NCBI GenBank assembly: GCA_964533495.1
Contig: CAZHJU010000006.1
Location: forward strand, 1 to 64,000
Source: Ga0077527 sp964533495
Lineage (GTDB): Bacteria > Pseudomonadota > Gammaproteobacteria > Burkholderiales > SG8-41
Direction: 5' to 3'
DNA: 64,000 nt
The notes beneath the pieces were generated by a model. That model made no database searches. It had not been told where the DNA came from and saw only the letters and a program-made list of their open reading frames with translations. The position numbers and the translations under genes are program-made. Of this stretch, positions 7,747 to 18,089 are shown piece after piece (the stretch's first letter is position 1; the number at the start of each line of letters is the position of its first letter).

Positions 7747-10464
7747 ATGTCGTCATCATCTGCCACCGCGGATTTTCCGAGCCTCTCCCATGAAGAAGTT
7801 TTCGCGCGGCTGATTCGCGGGCCGGCGGGGGAGGTCTGCGTCATCACGCCCAACCGCCGGCTCGCGCAGTCGCTGCTGCAGGAAGCCGGGGCGCGCCAGC
7901 TCGCCCGGGGTCTGGCGCTGTGGGACACGCCCGACATCATTTCCCTTGCCGGGTTCATCGAACGCGCCGCCGATGCGGCACGCCATGCGGGCACTGCCGT
8001 GCCGCCCGTGCTGCTGGCGACCGAACAGTCGCGCGTGCTGTGGGAGCGCCTGCTGCGCGATTCCGACGCCGGCCCATCGCTGCTCGCGGTTGCCGAGGCT
8101 GCCGGGCTCGCGCACGAAGCCTGGCAGCTGATCGTGTCATGGCGGCTGCGCCAGGGCCTGCGCGAGGCGATGCCGAACGAGGATGCCGCGGCATTCCTCG
8201 AGTGGGCGCCGCGTTACGAGCGCATCCTGCGCCGCAACGGCCAGCTTGACGCCGCCGAGCTGGCCGACCACGTGCTGCCGTTCATCACGGAACGCAGGAT
8301 TGCGCTTCCGCAGCAGGTGATCGCTTACGGCTTCGACAGTTTGACGCCGCAGCAGGGCGGATTCCTTTGCGGCTTGCGCGAGGCGGGATGCGCTGTGGCG
8401 CGGTCGGGGCCGGCCGACTTCGATGCGACCGTCCTGCGCGCACCCTGCACGGATGCGGAGGAAGAGATTCGCATGGCCGCGGCCTGGGCCCGCTCCCGCC
8501 TGGAAGCCGGCTGCAAGCGCATCGGCATCGTGGTCCCGGACATTGCGGCGCGGCGCGCCGCGATCGTGCGCCTGTTCAGCGCGGCGATGGCGCCGGACTA
8601 TGCGCTGCCCGGTGTGCGCCACGGCGTGCTGCCCTTCAATCTGTCCCTGGGCGAACCGCTCACCGCTTATGCGCTGGTCAACGCGGCGCTGGGACTGCTG
8701 CAACTGCTCGGCCGCGACATCGAATTCGAGCGCGCGAGCCGCCTCATCCGTTCGCCGTTCGTCGTCGGCGGCGAAACCGAGCGCACGGCGCGTGCAGCCC
8801 TCGACGCCGAACTGCGCCGGCACGCCGAGCCCCAGGTCACCCTTGAACGCCTGCGCGTGATGGCCGGAGGTTGCGGCGGTGACTGCCCGCGGCTGATGCG
8901 TGTGCTCGATGCCCTGGGCCGTTTCCGCAAGGACCGCCTGTTCGGCGCGCAGGCGCCGTCGGCCTGGGCGCGCGCGATGTCGGACGCGCTGTCGCTCGCC
9001 GGTTTTCCCGGCGAGCGGCCGCTCGACTCGATCGAATACCAGACGCTGAAGCGCTGGCACGACACGGTTGCCGCGTTTGCGGCGCTGGACCGCGTGGTGC
9101 CGCGCATGGCTTATGCCGAGGCGTTGTCGCGGCTGCGCCGCATGGCCGCCGATACGCTGTTCCAGCCGGAATCGCCGGAACTGCCGATCCAGGTCCTCGG
9201 CGTGCTCGAAGCTTCAGGGCAGAGCTTCGACGCGTTGTGGGTGATGTGCCTCAGTGATGATCAGTGGCCGCCGCCCTGCCGCCCCAATCCCTTCCTGCCG
9301 CTTGCGGCGCAACGGGCGGCCGGGTTGCCGCAGGGTTCCGCCGATGCCGCGCTGGCTGTCGCGCGGCGCGTGACCGCACGCTGGTGTGCTGCGGCGCCCG
9401 AGGTCGTGCTGAGCCACCCGCTGCACGAAGGCGACCGGGAACTGCAGCCCAGTCCCCTGATTGCGGCGATCGCTACAATGCGGCCGGACAGCACGATTTA
9501 TCCCGAATTCGGTGCGGCCATTCACGCGGCCCGGATCATGACAGCTGACGCCGACGATACAGCGCCGGTGTTGACCGGCAGCACGGTGGCCGGCGGCGGC
9601 ACCGCGCTGCTGAAGGATCAGGCGGCCTGTCCCTTCCGGGCTTTTGCCCGTCATCGCCTGCATGCGGCGGTGCCGGCGGCGCCGCATGCAGGCCTCGATG
9701 CCGCAGAGCGCGGCACGCTGGTGCACCGGGTGCTGGCGCAGGCCTGGATGCAGTTGCGCGACAGCGCGGCGCTGCTGGCCGTTGACGGCGAGCGGCTGGA
9801 TGCCCTGCTGGCCGCGGCGGCGGAAGGCGCAATCGAACGCATCCGGCGCGACCGCCCGACCGTGCTGTCGGGGCGTTTTGCGGCAATCGAGAAGCGCAGG
9901 CTGGTCGCGCTGGCCAGGGCCTGGCTTGAAGAGGACCGCCGGCGCGGCCCTTTCACGGTGATCGCCGTCGAGGACAAGCGCAGCATGGCGATCGGCGTGC
10001 TGGAACTGAGGGCGCGGCTCGATCGCGTCGACGAAACCGCCGACGGCCGCCGCATCATCATCGATTACAAAACCGGCAATGCCGCCGCCGGACAGATGCT
10101 CGGCGAACGGCCGGAAGAACCGCAGCTGCCGCTCTACCTGGTGACCGCGGAGCCGGAGGCTGTCGCGGTGGCTTTTGCCAGGGTGCGCGCCGGCAGCCGG
10201 GCTTACGTCGGCCTTGCCCGCGATGAAGACCTGCTGCCCGGCGTCAAGGCACTCGCGGATGCGCGGCTCGAGCACGGCGAATGGACAGGGCTGATCGCCG
10301 CCTGGCGCGTGGACCTCGAGCGCCTGGCCCGGCAGTTCGCCGCGGGGGTAGCAGCGGTCGATCCCAAGCGCCAGCCCCAGACCTGCACGTACTGCGACCT
10401 CGGTCCCTTCTGCCGCATCCGCGAACGCAGCGCCGGCATGGTCGATGACGGGGGGGCGGAATGA
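7747..10464 (+). CDS. AddB-like subunit: degenerate helicase with PD-(D/E)XK nuclease
   Basis: 905-residue partner of a double-strand-break helicase-nuclease. The N-terminus (CVITPNRRLAQSLL) sits where a Walker A loop would be but lacks GKT, so the helicase half is probably non-catalytic. The C-terminal nuclease carries IIIDYKTGN with D773 and K775. An iron-sulfur staple typical of AddB nucleases is visible as C628 with C880, C883 and C889 (CTYCDLGPFC). It overlaps the helicase gene by four bases (ATGA), implying translational coupling. The betaproteobacterial pair is AddAB-like by content, not a RecBCD set. Confidence 0.85.
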   Translation: MSSSSATADFPSLSHEEVFARLIRGPAGEVCVITPNRRLAQSLLQEAGARQLARGLALWDTPDIISLAGFIERAADAARHAGTAVPPVLLATEQSRVLWERLLRDSDAGPSLLAVAEAAGLAHEAWQLIVSWRLRQGLREAMPNEDAAAFLEWAPRYERILRRNGQLDAAELADHVLPFITERRIALPQQVIAYGFDSLTPQQGGFLCGLREAGCAVARSGPADFDATVLRAPCTDAEEEIRMAAAWARSRLEAGCKRIGIVVPDIAARRAAIVRLFSAAMAPDYALPGVRHGVLPFNLSLGEPLTAYALVNAALGLLQLLGRDIEFERASRLIRSPFVVGGETERTARAALDAELRRHAEPQVTLERLRVMAGGCGGDCPRLMRVLDALGRFRKDRLFGAQAPSAWARAMSDALSLAGFPGERPLDSIEYQTLKRWHDTVAAFAALDRVVPRMAYAEALSRLRRMAADTLFQPESPELPIQVLGVLEASGQSFDALWVMCLSDDQWPPPCRPNPFLPLAAQRAAGLPQGSADAALAVARRVTARWCAAAPEVVLSHPLHEGDRELQPSPLIAAIATMRPDSTIYPEFGAAIHAARIMTADADDTAPVLTGSTVAGGGTALLKDQAACPFRAFARHRLHAAVPAAPHAGLDAAERGTLVHRVLAQAWMQLRDSAALLAVDGERLDALLAAAAEGAIERIRRDRPTVLSGRFAAIEKRRLVALARAWLEEDRRRGPFTVIAVEDKRSMAIGVLELRARLDRVDETADGRRIIIDYKTGNAAAGQMLGERPEEPQLPLYLVTAEPEAVAVAFARVRAGSRAYVGLARDEDLLPGVKALADARLEHGEWTGLIAAWRVDLERLARQFAAGVAAVDPKRQPQTCTYCDLGPFCRIRERSAGMVDDGGAE

Positions 10465-13400
10465 CCGCCATGCATGCACCCGACCAGGCGCAGCGGCGCG
10501 AAGCGCTCGACCCGCAGCGTTCGTTCATCGTCCAGGCGCCGGCGGGTTCGGGCAAGACCGAACTGCTGATCCAGCGGTATCTCGGGCTGCTGTCGACGGT
10601 CGACCATGTCGAGGAAATCATCGCGCTCACCTTCACCCGCAAGGCGGCCGGGGAAATGCGGGAGCGCGTGCTGCAGGCCTTGAGTGATGCGCAGTCGGGC
10701 CGCGCGCCGGAGTCGCCGCACGAAGCGATGACCCTCGAACTCGCCGGCGCCGCGCTGCGCCGCGACCGCGCCCTCGGTTGGCACCTTGCCGAAAATCCCT
10801 CGCGGCTGCGCATCCAGACCATCGACGCCCTGTGCGCGGGTCTGACACGGCAGATGCCACTGCTGTCGCGTTTTGGCGCGCAGCCCGACAGCGTCGAGGA
10901 TGCGTCGCTGCTCTACCGCGAAGCGGCGCAGGCCACGCTTGAACTGGTCGACGAGGACACGGCGGTGGCCGATGACGTCGAAGTCCTGCTGACGCATCTT
11001 GACAATGACGTGTCGCGCGTAGAGGGCCTGCTCGCCGACATGCTGGCGCGGCGCGACCAGTGGATACGCCGCGCGGGAGGTCACGAACGGGAAACACTGG
11101 AGTCCTCGCTGCGGCATGCCCGGCACCGCGCACTGCAGCGCCTGCATGCCGCGCTGCCTGCGGCGGCGACCGCCGAACTGCAGGCGGTGGCCGGCTATGT
11201 CTTCGAGAACCTCGGTGCGGGTACGTTTGCCGGCGATGCCGGAAACTGGTCACGGCTGGCCCAGGCTTTCCTCACCGGCGATGACGGCTGGCGCAAGCGC
11301 CTGACGAAGGACGAAGGGTTTCCCGCGGGCAAACCGGGCCAGCCCTGGAAAACGCGCGCACTCGAACTTTTTGCCGCGCTCGATGCGGATCCCGACTGCA
11401 GGGAAGCCCTGGCGGACATGCGCCGCCTGCCGCCGGAGCGCTACAGCGACGGCCAGTGGCGGGTGCTGGGCCCAATCCTGCGCCTGCTGCACTATGCCGT
11501 CGCGCAGCTGAAACTGGTGTTCCAGTCGCGGCACCAGGTTGATTTCACCGAGGTCGCGCAGGGCGCGCTGCAGGCGCTGGGCAGCGAGGACGAGCCCACC
11601 GATCTTGCGCTGGCGCTCGATTACCGCATCCGCCACCTGCTGATCGACGAATTCCAGGACACCTCGATCAGCCAGAACCAGCTGGTCGCCCGCCTGATGG
11701 CCGGCTGGACGGAGGGCGACGGCCGCACGCTGTTCGCCGTCGGTGATCCGATGCAGTCGATCTACCGTTTTCGCGAGGCCGAGGTCGGGCTTTTCCTGCG
11801 GGCACGCAAAGAAGGCATCGGCGGCATCACCCTGCATCCGCTGTCGCTGGCCTCGAACTTCCGGTCACAGGCCGGCATCGTCGAGTGGGTCAATGCCGCA
11901 TTTGCGCGGGTCATGCCGGGTATTGAAGACATTGCTTCGGGTGCCGTGCCGTATACGGCGTCGACCGCGGTGCGCAAGGCGCTGCAGGGTACGGCCGTCA
12001 CCGTTCATCCGCTGATCGGCGATGACGGCACGGAAGAGGCTCGGCGCGTGGCCGGTATCGTGGCCGAGGCGCGTCGGGACGATCCCGCCGCCACCGTGGC
12101 GATACTGGTGCGCAGTCGCGGCCATCTGCGGCACATCGTCCCGCAGCTGAAGGCGGCCGGGCTGCGCTTCCGCGCCATCGACATCGAACCGCTGGGTCAG
12201 CGCCCGGTGGTGCAGGACCTGCTTGCGCTGACGCGGGCGCTGGCGCATCCCGCCGACCGCGTGGCCTGGCTCGCGCTGCTGCGCGCGCCGTGGTGCGGGC
12301 TGACGCTGGCCGATCTGCATGTGCTGGCCGCCGACGCGACGCCGGCCATCCTGTGGGACGCGCTGTGTGACGGTGCCCGCATTGCCAGGCTTTCCGCGGA
12401 TGGCCGTGAACGCGTGCTGCGGCTGCGCGGAGTGCTCGCCGAATGCATCGCCCACCGCGCGCGCAAACCGCTGCGCGAACAGGTGGCCGGCGCCTGGTAT
12501 GCGCTCGGGGGCCCCGCCTGCGTCGACAGCGCATCCGCCCTCAAGGATGCGGAAACCTACTTCCGTTACCTCGACGGCCACGAGGATGCCGGCGAACTGC
12601 CGGACCGCGAGGCTTTCGAGGAGGGGCTGGAGGGTCTTTATGCGGCCCCCGATCCGGCGGCCGGCGACGGCCTGCAGATCATGACCATCCACAAGTCGAA
12701 AGGTCTCGAGTTCGACGTGGTGATCCTGCCGGGACTCGCGCGTGCGCCGCGCGGCGACGACAAGGCACTGTTCCTGTGGACGGAACAGCCGGATGCCGCA
12801 GGCGGCGAGTCACTGCTGCTGGCGCCGATCCACGCCACGGAAGAGGACAGCGATCCGATCTACGACTGGATCCGGCGTTTCCATGCGCACCGGCAGCATC
12901 TCGAGGACGGGCGCCTGCTCTATGTTGCGGCGACCCGCGCCCGGCGCCGCCTGCACCTGTTCGGCAGTGTCAAGGCGAAGCCCGGTGATGACGGTGCGGC
13001 AGTCATCACTCCACCGTCATCGCAGTCGCTGCTCGGCAAGCTGTGGCCGGTGTTGGCTCCGGCATTCGAAGCCGTGGCGCACGATCACCGGCCGCAGGAT
13101 GCGCAGCCGGCAGGCGCGGCGGTCATCGACCAGGCGCTGCGCCGCCTGCCCGCGGGCTGGATGCTGCCGGCGGCGCCTGCCGCAGCGCGCTGGAACGCGC
13201 CGGCGGACGCGGTGCGGGTGCAGGACGCGCTGGAGTTTTCCTGGGCGGGTGAAACCGCGCGCCATGTCGGCACGGTTGTTCATCGCTGGCTGCAGCGCAT
13301 TGCCGAGGACGGCGCGGCGGCCTGGGATGGTCCGCGCATCGGGGCGCAGATGCCGGCGATACGCGCGGCGCTTGCAGCGCAGGGGGTCGGCGACGGCGAG

Positions 13401-13781
13401 ATCGACGATGCGGCCGCGCGGGCGTCGCGAGCGTTGGCCAACTGCATTGCCGACGAACGCGGCCGGTGGATCCTCGGCCGGCAGGACCAGGCCCGTTCGG
13501 AGTGGCGCCTGACCGGCGTCAGCGGCGGCCAGCTGGCGAACATCGTGATTGACCGCAGTTTTGTCGATGCCGCAGGCGTGCGCTGGATCATCGATTACAA
13601 GACCAGCGTGCATGAGGGCGCCGACGTCGACGCCTTTCTCGACAACGAGCGCGAACGTTACCGCGGCCAGCTCGAGCGTTACGCGCGGATGCTCCGCGCC
13701 GGCGGCGAACGGCGCATCAGGCTGGGACTTTATTTTCCGCTGCTCGGCGGCTGGCGCGAGTGGGACTGCGCACCCGATTGA
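10461..13781 (+). CDS. AddA-like UvrD-family helicase/nuclease
   Basis: 1106-residue superfamily 1A helicase fused to a C-terminal nuclease, the motor of double-strand-break end resection. Walker A is APAGSGKT at 26-33, motif Ia lies in ALTFTRKAAGEM, motif II is DEFQD at 396-400, motif III GDPMQSIYRFREA follows, and late helicase motifs include TIHKSKGLEFDVV and YVAATRARRRLHL. The nuclease has WIIDYKTS with D1045 and K1047. Coupled by ATGA overlap to the upstream subunit. Chi-like recognition cannot be judged from sequence. Confidence 0.9.
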   Translation: MTAMHAPDQAQRREALDPQRSFIVQAPAGSGKTELLIQRYLGLLSTVDHVEEIIALTFTRKAAGEMRERVLQALSDAQSGRAPESPHEAMTLELAGAALRRDRALGWHLAENPSRLRIQTIDALCAGLTRQMPLLSRFGAQPDSVEDASLLYREAAQATLELVDEDTAVADDVEVLLTHLDNDVSRVEGLLADMLARRDQWIRRAGGHERETLESSLRHARHRALQRLHAALPAAATAELQAVAGYVFENLGAGTFAGDAGNWSRLAQAFLTGDDGWRKRLTKDEGFPAGKPGQPWKTRALELFAALDADPDCREALADMRRLPPERYSDGQWRVLGPILRLLHYAVAQLKLVFQSRHQVDFTEVAQGALQALGSEDEPTDLALALDYRIRHLLIDEFQDTSISQNQLVARLMAGWTEGDGRTLFAVGDPMQSIYRFREAEVGLFLRARKEGIGGITLHPLSLASNFRSQAGIVEWVNAAFARVMPGIEDIASGAVPYTASTAVRKALQGTAVTVHPLIGDDGTEEARRVAGIVAEARRDDPAATVAILVRSRGHLRHIVPQLKAAGLRFRAIDIEPLGQRPVVQDLLALTRALAHPADRVAWLALLRAPWCGLTLADLHVLAADATPAILWDALCDGARIARLSADGRERVLRLRGVLAECIAHRARKPLREQVAGAWYALGGPACVDSASALKDAETYFRYLDGHEDAGELPDREAFEEGLEGLYAAPDPAAGDGLQIMTIHKSKGLEFDVVILPGLARAPRGDDKALFLWTEQPDAAGGESLLLAPIHATEEDSDPIYDWIRRFHAHRQHLEDGRLLYVAATRARRRLHLFGSVKAKPGDDGAAVITPPSSQSLLGKLWPVLAPAFEAVAHDHRPQDAQPAGAAVIDQALRRLPAGWMLPAAPAAARWNAPADAVRVQDALEFSWAGETARHVGTVVHRWLQRIAEDGAAAWDGPRIGAQMPAIRAALAAQGVGDGEIDDAAARASRALANCIADERGRWILGRQDQARSEWRLTGVSGGQLANIVIDRSFVDAAGVRWIIDYKTSVHEGADVDAFLDNERERYRGQLERYARMLRAGGERRIRLGLYFPLLGGWREWDCAPD

Positions 13782-13899
13782 CGGCGTGCATCCGCCGCGG
13801 CGGCGGTTGCGGCTGTGCCGGATAACAATTAGCATGAAACCCACTCTGGCGCATTCCGCCGTTCCGTGGCAAATCAAAATAGAACCGAGGAGAACAGCA

Positions 13900-14895
13900 A
13901 TGATCGTCCGCACCCTTATTTCCGGAGGCCTCGCCGCGCTTGCGCTGGCCGCCGCGCAGTTCATTCCCGCCGCCGCGCATGCGCAGGGCAAGTTTCCCGA
14001 CCGCACGCTGCGTCTGGTGGTGCCCTTTGCGCCCGGCGGCGTCAACGACATCATCGGCCGGCGCTGGGCCCAGGACCTGTCGAAGGCGCTGGGACAGAAC
14101 GTGATCGTCGAGAACCGTGCCGGCGCCTCGGGCGCGATAGGCGCGATGGAGGTTTCGCGGTCAAAGCCCGACGGCTACACGCTGCTGATCGCCAACACCA
14201 CGACCCATGTGCTGAGTCCCCTGGGCAATCCCAAGCTCGGTTATGACCCGCTGAAGGATTTCACCGCCTTGGGCATCATCACGCTGGTGCCCACCGGCGT
14301 CGCCGTGCATCCCTCGATGCCGGTGAAGAACCTGAAGGAGTTGATCGCTTTTGCAAAACGCAATCCGGGCAAGCTGTCCTTCGGTTCCGCCGGCACCGGC
14401 AGCATCACCCATCTCACGGGCGAATTGTTCAAGAAGCTCAACGGCGACCTGAAGATCGTGCATGTGCCGTACAAGGGCGCGGGCCCCGGCCTGACCGACC
14501 TCATTGCGGGCCATATCCCGATGTACACCCCGACCATCAGCCCGGCGCCGCTCGAGTACCACAAGCAGGGCAGGCTGCGCATGCTGGCGATTTGCGCCGA
14601 AGAGCGGCTGAAGGCGGTGCCTGATGTGCCGACGGCGCCGGAGGCCGGCATGCCGGACCTGGTGGTGCAGGCCTTCAATGCGATATTCCTAGCGCCGGGC
14701 ACGCCGAAGCCGCTGGTCGATGTGCTGCACCAGGCCAACCAGAAAGTGCTCGCGAGCGCCGACATGCAGGACTTCCTGCGCAGGGCCGGCGCGGAACCCG
14801 TGACCACGTCCTCGCCGGAACGCGCGGCCCAGTTCATCCAGAAGGAGCTGCAGCGCTGGGGGCCGATCGTGCGCGAAGCGGGCGGCGAGCAGTAA
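13900..14895 (+). CDS. Bug-family (TctC-like) periplasmic receptor
   Basis: Secreted solute receptor of 331 residues, tripartite tricarboxylate transporter type. The start at 13900 is chosen because a GAGGAG site precedes it and a signal peptide follows, ending in AHA-Q at about residue 28; the open frame runs much further upstream without one. Family blocks are LVVPFAPGGVNDIIGR, VIVENRAGASGAIG and PDGYTLLI. No TctA or TctB membrane partner lies nearby, the usual situation for orphan Bugs. The ligand is unknown; the next gene is a quinone-oxidoreductase-like enzyme. Confidence 0.9.
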   Translation: MIVRTLISGGLAALALAAAQFIPAAAHAQGKFPDRTLRLVVPFAPGGVNDIIGRRWAQDLSKALGQNVIVENRAGASGAIGAMEVSRSKPDGYTLLIANTTTHVLSPLGNPKLGYDPLKDFTALGIITLVPTGVAVHPSMPVKNLKELIAFAKRNPGKLSFGSAGTGSITHLTGELFKKLNGDLKIVHVPYKGAGPGLTDLIAGHIPMYTPTISPAPLEYHKQGRLRMLAICAEERLKAVPDVPTAPEAGMPDLVVQAFNAIFLAPGTPKPLVDVLHQANQKVLASADMQDFLRRAGAEPVTTSSPERAAQFIQKELQRWGPIVREAGGEQ

Positions 14896-14896
14896 A

Positions 14897-14929
14897 CTAT
14901 AACTATTTGATTTTATTGGATATTTTATG
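14897..14929 (+). repeat. AT-rich dispersed element, copy A
   Basis: AT-rich 33-base stretch filling the gap between a stop codon and the next ATG: CTATAACTATTTGATTTTA continues into GGATATTTTATG. It matches five other places in the window (consensus TATAAsTAyTTGwTTTTA, a short spacer, then GATATTTT). Function unknown; here it also supplies the translation-start region of the next gene. Confidence 0.55.
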
Positions 14930-15898
14930 AAATCCTGCTGGATCGTCACGCGTGACCACAAAAACGTGCTCGAGTACCGCGATGTGCCGCAGCCGCAACC
15001 CAGGGCCGGCGAGATCGTCATCAAGGTCATGGCTTCGGCGCTCAACCGTGGCGAAATGTTTGTCGGCGGCGTGGTGCATGGCGGCCCGGAGAAACTCGGC
15101 GGCAACGAAGCCTCGGGCACCGTGCACGCCGTTGGTGAAGGCGTGACCGGTGTCAAGGTCGGCGACGCGGTCTTCGGCCGCGTGCGCGGCGGCTTTGCCG
15201 AATACGCGGTGATGGATGCGACGCAGATCATGATGAAGCCGGAGCGCCTGTCCTGGGAGCAGGCCGCCGCGGTGCCGGTGAGCTACATCACGGCCTGGGA
15301 GATGATTTACCGGTTCGGCAAGCTGCAGAAAGGCGAGACCCTGCTGATCATGGGCGCCTCCTCCGGCGCCGGCGTCGCCAGCATTCATCTGGCCAAACTG
15401 ATCGGCGCGCGCTCGATCGGCACCTCCGGCTCACAGCAGAAGCTCGACCAGCTGAAGGCGGCCGGGCTCGACACCGGCATTGCCACGCGCAAGCCGGATT
15501 TCGCCGCGCAGGTGCGCGAGTTGACCGGCGGCAAGGGCGTGGACCTGGTGATCAACGGCGTCGGCGGCTCGGTGTTCGCCGAGTGCCTGCGCACGCTGGG
15601 TTTCCGCGGCCGCCTGGCGACCGTCGGTTACGTCGACAACGTGTTCAAGGCGGAGATTGATCTCGGCGCCGTGCATGCCTGGCGTCTGGAAATCTTTGGT
15701 GTGTCCAACGCCCACCTGCCGGCCCCGGGCAAGGCCGAGGCCGCCGCTGGCTTCAGGCGCGACGTGCTGCCGGCGCTGGCCGACGGCCGCATCGTGCCGC
15801 TGGTCGACAGTGTCTACGGCTTCGACGAGCTGCCCGCCGCCAAGGAGCGCATGGATTCGAGCGGCATGGTCGGCAAGATCGTGGTGAAAATCACCTGA
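14927..15898 (+). CDS. zinc-free medium-chain dehydrogenase, quinone oxidoreductase type
   Basis: Probable NADPH-dependent quinone/enone reductase, 323 residues, MDR superfamily. The N-terminal GroES-like domain lacks the zinc-site Cys and structural cysteines of classic alcohol dehydrogenases. The Rossmann motif is LLIMGASSGAGVASIHLAK near residue 145, the AxxGxG-like signature of quinone oxidoreductases. The start lies at the end of an AT-rich element and has no clear Shine-Dalgarno site. It follows a Bug receptor by 31 bases and may be co-transcribed with it. Substrate not predictable. Confidence 0.82.
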   Translation: MKSCWIVTRDHKNVLEYRDVPQPQPRAGEIVIKVMASALNRGEMFVGGVVHGGPEKLGGNEASGTVHAVGEGVTGVKVGDAVFGRVRGGFAEYAVMDATQIMMKPERLSWEQAAAVPVSYITAWEMIYRFGKLQKGETLLIMGASSGAGVASIHLAKLIGARSIGTSGSQQKLDQLKAAGLDTGIATRKPDFAAQVRELTGGKGVDLVINGVGGSVFAECLRTLGFRGRLATVGYVDNVFKAEIDLGAVHAWRLEIFGVSNAHLPAPGKAEAAAGFRRDVLPALADGRIVPLVDSVYGFDELPAAKERMDSSGMVGKIVVKIT

Positions 15899-16070
15899 CT
15901 TTCTCCGTCATTTCGGCGCCAGCCGGCCGCCACGGCGGCACCCGGGATCGGGCGCAAGATGTCAATTTCTCCCTTGATTTTTCGACGGCCGGCGCGCAAC
16001 GTAATATGTCATCGAAATATGCGCGCGCCGGCGCGGACTGTCGCCGCCGCACCACTTCCAGGAGCCTGCC

Positions 16071-17318
16071 TTGAAAACAACCGCCCGCATCGCCGCCGCC
16101 ATCGCCGCACTCTGCATTCCGCCGGCGCTGGCCCAGCAGAAAGTCAATCCGCCGGTCGCCACCTACTGGATGAGCGTCGACACCGCTTCCGGGTTGCCGA
16201 TGGGCGGCGACGCGCCGTCGATGATGGACATCGGCCGCATGATGATGGGGGGCGGCGCCGGCGGCGGCGCCAACCGCTCGATGCGGCTCGAACTCGGTTC
16301 GCAGCGCAGCGCCGGCGGTACGCCGGCCGCGGCGCATGAAATCCCGCCGGGACTCAACATGGGCGCCAGCCTGCCGCTGGAGACGCCGCAGCGCACGCGC
16401 GCCGAACCGCGCGAGGACGGCATGCCCGAGAATTTCGAGAAGCCGCGCGGCCGCCTGCTGATTTTCTGGGGCTGTGGCGAGCAGGCCGGATCCGGCCAGC
16501 CTTATGTGATCGACTTCGCGAAACTGGCCCAGGGCCAGGTGCCGCCGGGCCTGTTCGGCCGGCGCATCAACGTCCAGCGCGGCCCTTCGTCGGCGCGCAG
16601 CAGAACCTACGGCGACTGGCCTAACCAGCGCGACAGCACGCGCGTCGCCGCCGACGGCAGCCTGCGCGGCGAGCATGTCGTCAAGGGCAACTACTCTCCG
16701 GACATCCGTTTCTCGTTGTCCGAAAGGCACGACTTCATGGAACCGGTGAATCTCACGCAGCGCCGCGGCGGCGGCGGGGGCGTCAACCTCTCGTGGAACG
16801 GCGTCGCCAACGCCCAGGGCTATTTCGCCACCGCGATGGGCAGCAGCGGCGGCGAGGACGTGGTGTTCTGGAGTTCGAGCAACAGCCGCGAATTCGGGGA
16901 ACTGCTGATGACCTGGCTGCCGCCGGCCGAGGTTGCAAGGCTGGTGCGCGAGAAAGTCGTAATGGCACCCTCGGTCACCGAGTGCACGGTGCCGTCGCAG
17001 TTCACCGCGGCCGCGCCGTCGGCGTTCCTGCGCTTCATCGCCTACGGCGAAGAAGCCAACTTCGCCCATCCGCCGCGGCCGCAGGATCCGAAAACGGCAT
17101 GGAGCCCGGAGTGGGCGGTCAAGGTGCGGCTGAAATCGACGGCGTCGGCGCTGCTCGGCATGGAGGGCGCGGGTGCCCCGGAGCGTTCCTCGCGCGGTTC
17201 CGGCAGTGGCGAAGGCGCGACGGCGTCGCAGGAGGGCGGCGGCGCGTCACAGGACGCGAAACCGGTCGATGCGGTGCAGGAGGGCGTGAAGGCACTGAAG
17301 GGGCTGTTCGGTTTCTGA
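16071..17318 (+). CDS. exported protein of unknown function
   Basis: 415-residue protein with an N-terminal signal peptide (cleavage near ALA-Q, residue 21). I do not recognise its domain. Visible features are a Met/Gly-rich stretch at about residues 45-65 (MMDIGRMMMGGGAGGG), a PRGRLLIFWGCGE block near residue 123, a VNLSWNGVANAQGYF segment resembling a fibronectin-like strand, and a low-complexity Gly/Ser/Ala tail ending in VKALKGLFGF. The start is TTG or the downstream context; the TTG at 16071 directly precedes KTTARIAA and follows AGGAGCC. Probably periplasmic or outer-membrane associated. Confidence 0.65.
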   Translation: MKTTARIAAAIAALCIPPALAQQKVNPPVATYWMSVDTASGLPMGGDAPSMMDIGRMMMGGGAGGGANRSMRLELGSQRSAGGTPAAAHEIPPGLNMGASLPLETPQRTRAEPREDGMPENFEKPRGRLLIFWGCGEQAGSGQPYVIDFAKLAQGQVPPGLFGRRINVQRGPSSARSRTYGDWPNQRDSTRVAADGSLRGEHVVKGNYSPDIRFSLSERHDFMEPVNLTQRRGGGGGVNLSWNGVANAQGYFATAMGSSGGEDVVFWSSSNSREFGELLMTWLPPAEVARLVREKVVMAPSVTECTVPSQFTAAAPSAFLRFIAYGEEANFAHPPRPQDPKTAWSPEWAVKVRLKSTASALLGMEGAGAPERSSRGSGSGEGATASQEGGGASQDAKPVDAVQEGVKALKGLFGF

Positions 17319-17321
17319 GGC

Positions 17322-18086
17322 CTACATCATCACCCGGCCGCCGTTGACGTCGAGCGCGACGCCGTTGATGTAGGCGGCGGCGTCGGAGGCGAGGAACAGC
17401 ATCGCCTGCGCGTGATCCTCCGGCACCGCCAGCCGGCGCAACGGCACCTGCGCCGCGATGCGTTCGATGTCGGCTTCGGTGCGCAGCGCGGCGACGCGCG
17501 GCGTCAGCGTGGTGATCGGTGCGATCGCGTTGGCGGTGATGTTGTCGGGGCCGAGCTGGAAGGCGAGAAAACGCGTCAACTGGGTCACACCGGCCTTGGC
17601 CGCGCCGTAGGCCGGCGACGACGCGGCATGCACCGTGCGTCCCGAGATCGAGGACACGTTGATGATGCGCCCCGCCTTCGATTGCTTCAGCAGCGGGATC
17701 GCCGCCTTGCAGATCAGGAACACGCTGCGCAGGTTCAGCGCTACCGTGCGATCCCATTCATCGACCGGCATGTCCTCGACGGTGGCCAGCCGGCCGTAGC
17801 CGCCGGCGCAGTTGATGACGATGTCGAGGCCGCCGAAGGCCTGCGCGATGCCGGCGACGCAGGCCTCGACCGAAGACGCGTCGGTGATGTCTGTGCGGAA
17901 CAGCCGGGCGTTGCCGCCGCCGTCGCGGATCGCCGCGGCGACCTTCTCGCCGTTGCCGGCGTCGATGTCGACCACCGCGACCCTGCAACCCTGGGCCGCG
18001 AACAGGCGCGCGGTTTCGGCGCCGATGCCCTGCGCCGCGCCGGTGATCAGCGCGACGCGGTCCTTCAGTTCGGGGTAGCTGGCCAT
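17322..18086 (-). CDS. short-chain dehydrogenase/reductase (canonical)
   Basis: Cytoplasmic NAD(P)-dependent oxidoreductase of 254 residues. The cofactor motif is TGAAQGIG at 15-22, D40 at the end of the second strand favours NAD, and the catalytic set is complete: N118, Ser145/146 (NVSSIS), Y160 and K164. It begins 3 bases after the MFS transporter stop codon, so the two are co-transcribed and probably handle one imported substrate. Substrate unknown. Confidence 0.88.
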   Translation of the reverse strand: MASYPELKDRVALITGAAQGIGAETARLFAAQGCRVAVVDIDAGNGEKVAAAIRDGGGNARLFRTDITDASSVEACVAGIAQAFGGLDIVINCAGGYGRLATVEDMPVDEWDRTVALNLRSVFLICKAAIPLLKQSKAGRIINVSSISGRTVHAASSPAYGAAKAGVTQLTRFLAFQLGPDNITANAIAPITTLTPRVAALRTEADIERIAAQVPLRRLAVPEDHAQAMLFLASDAAAYINGVALDVNGGRVMM

Positions 18087-18089
18087 GGC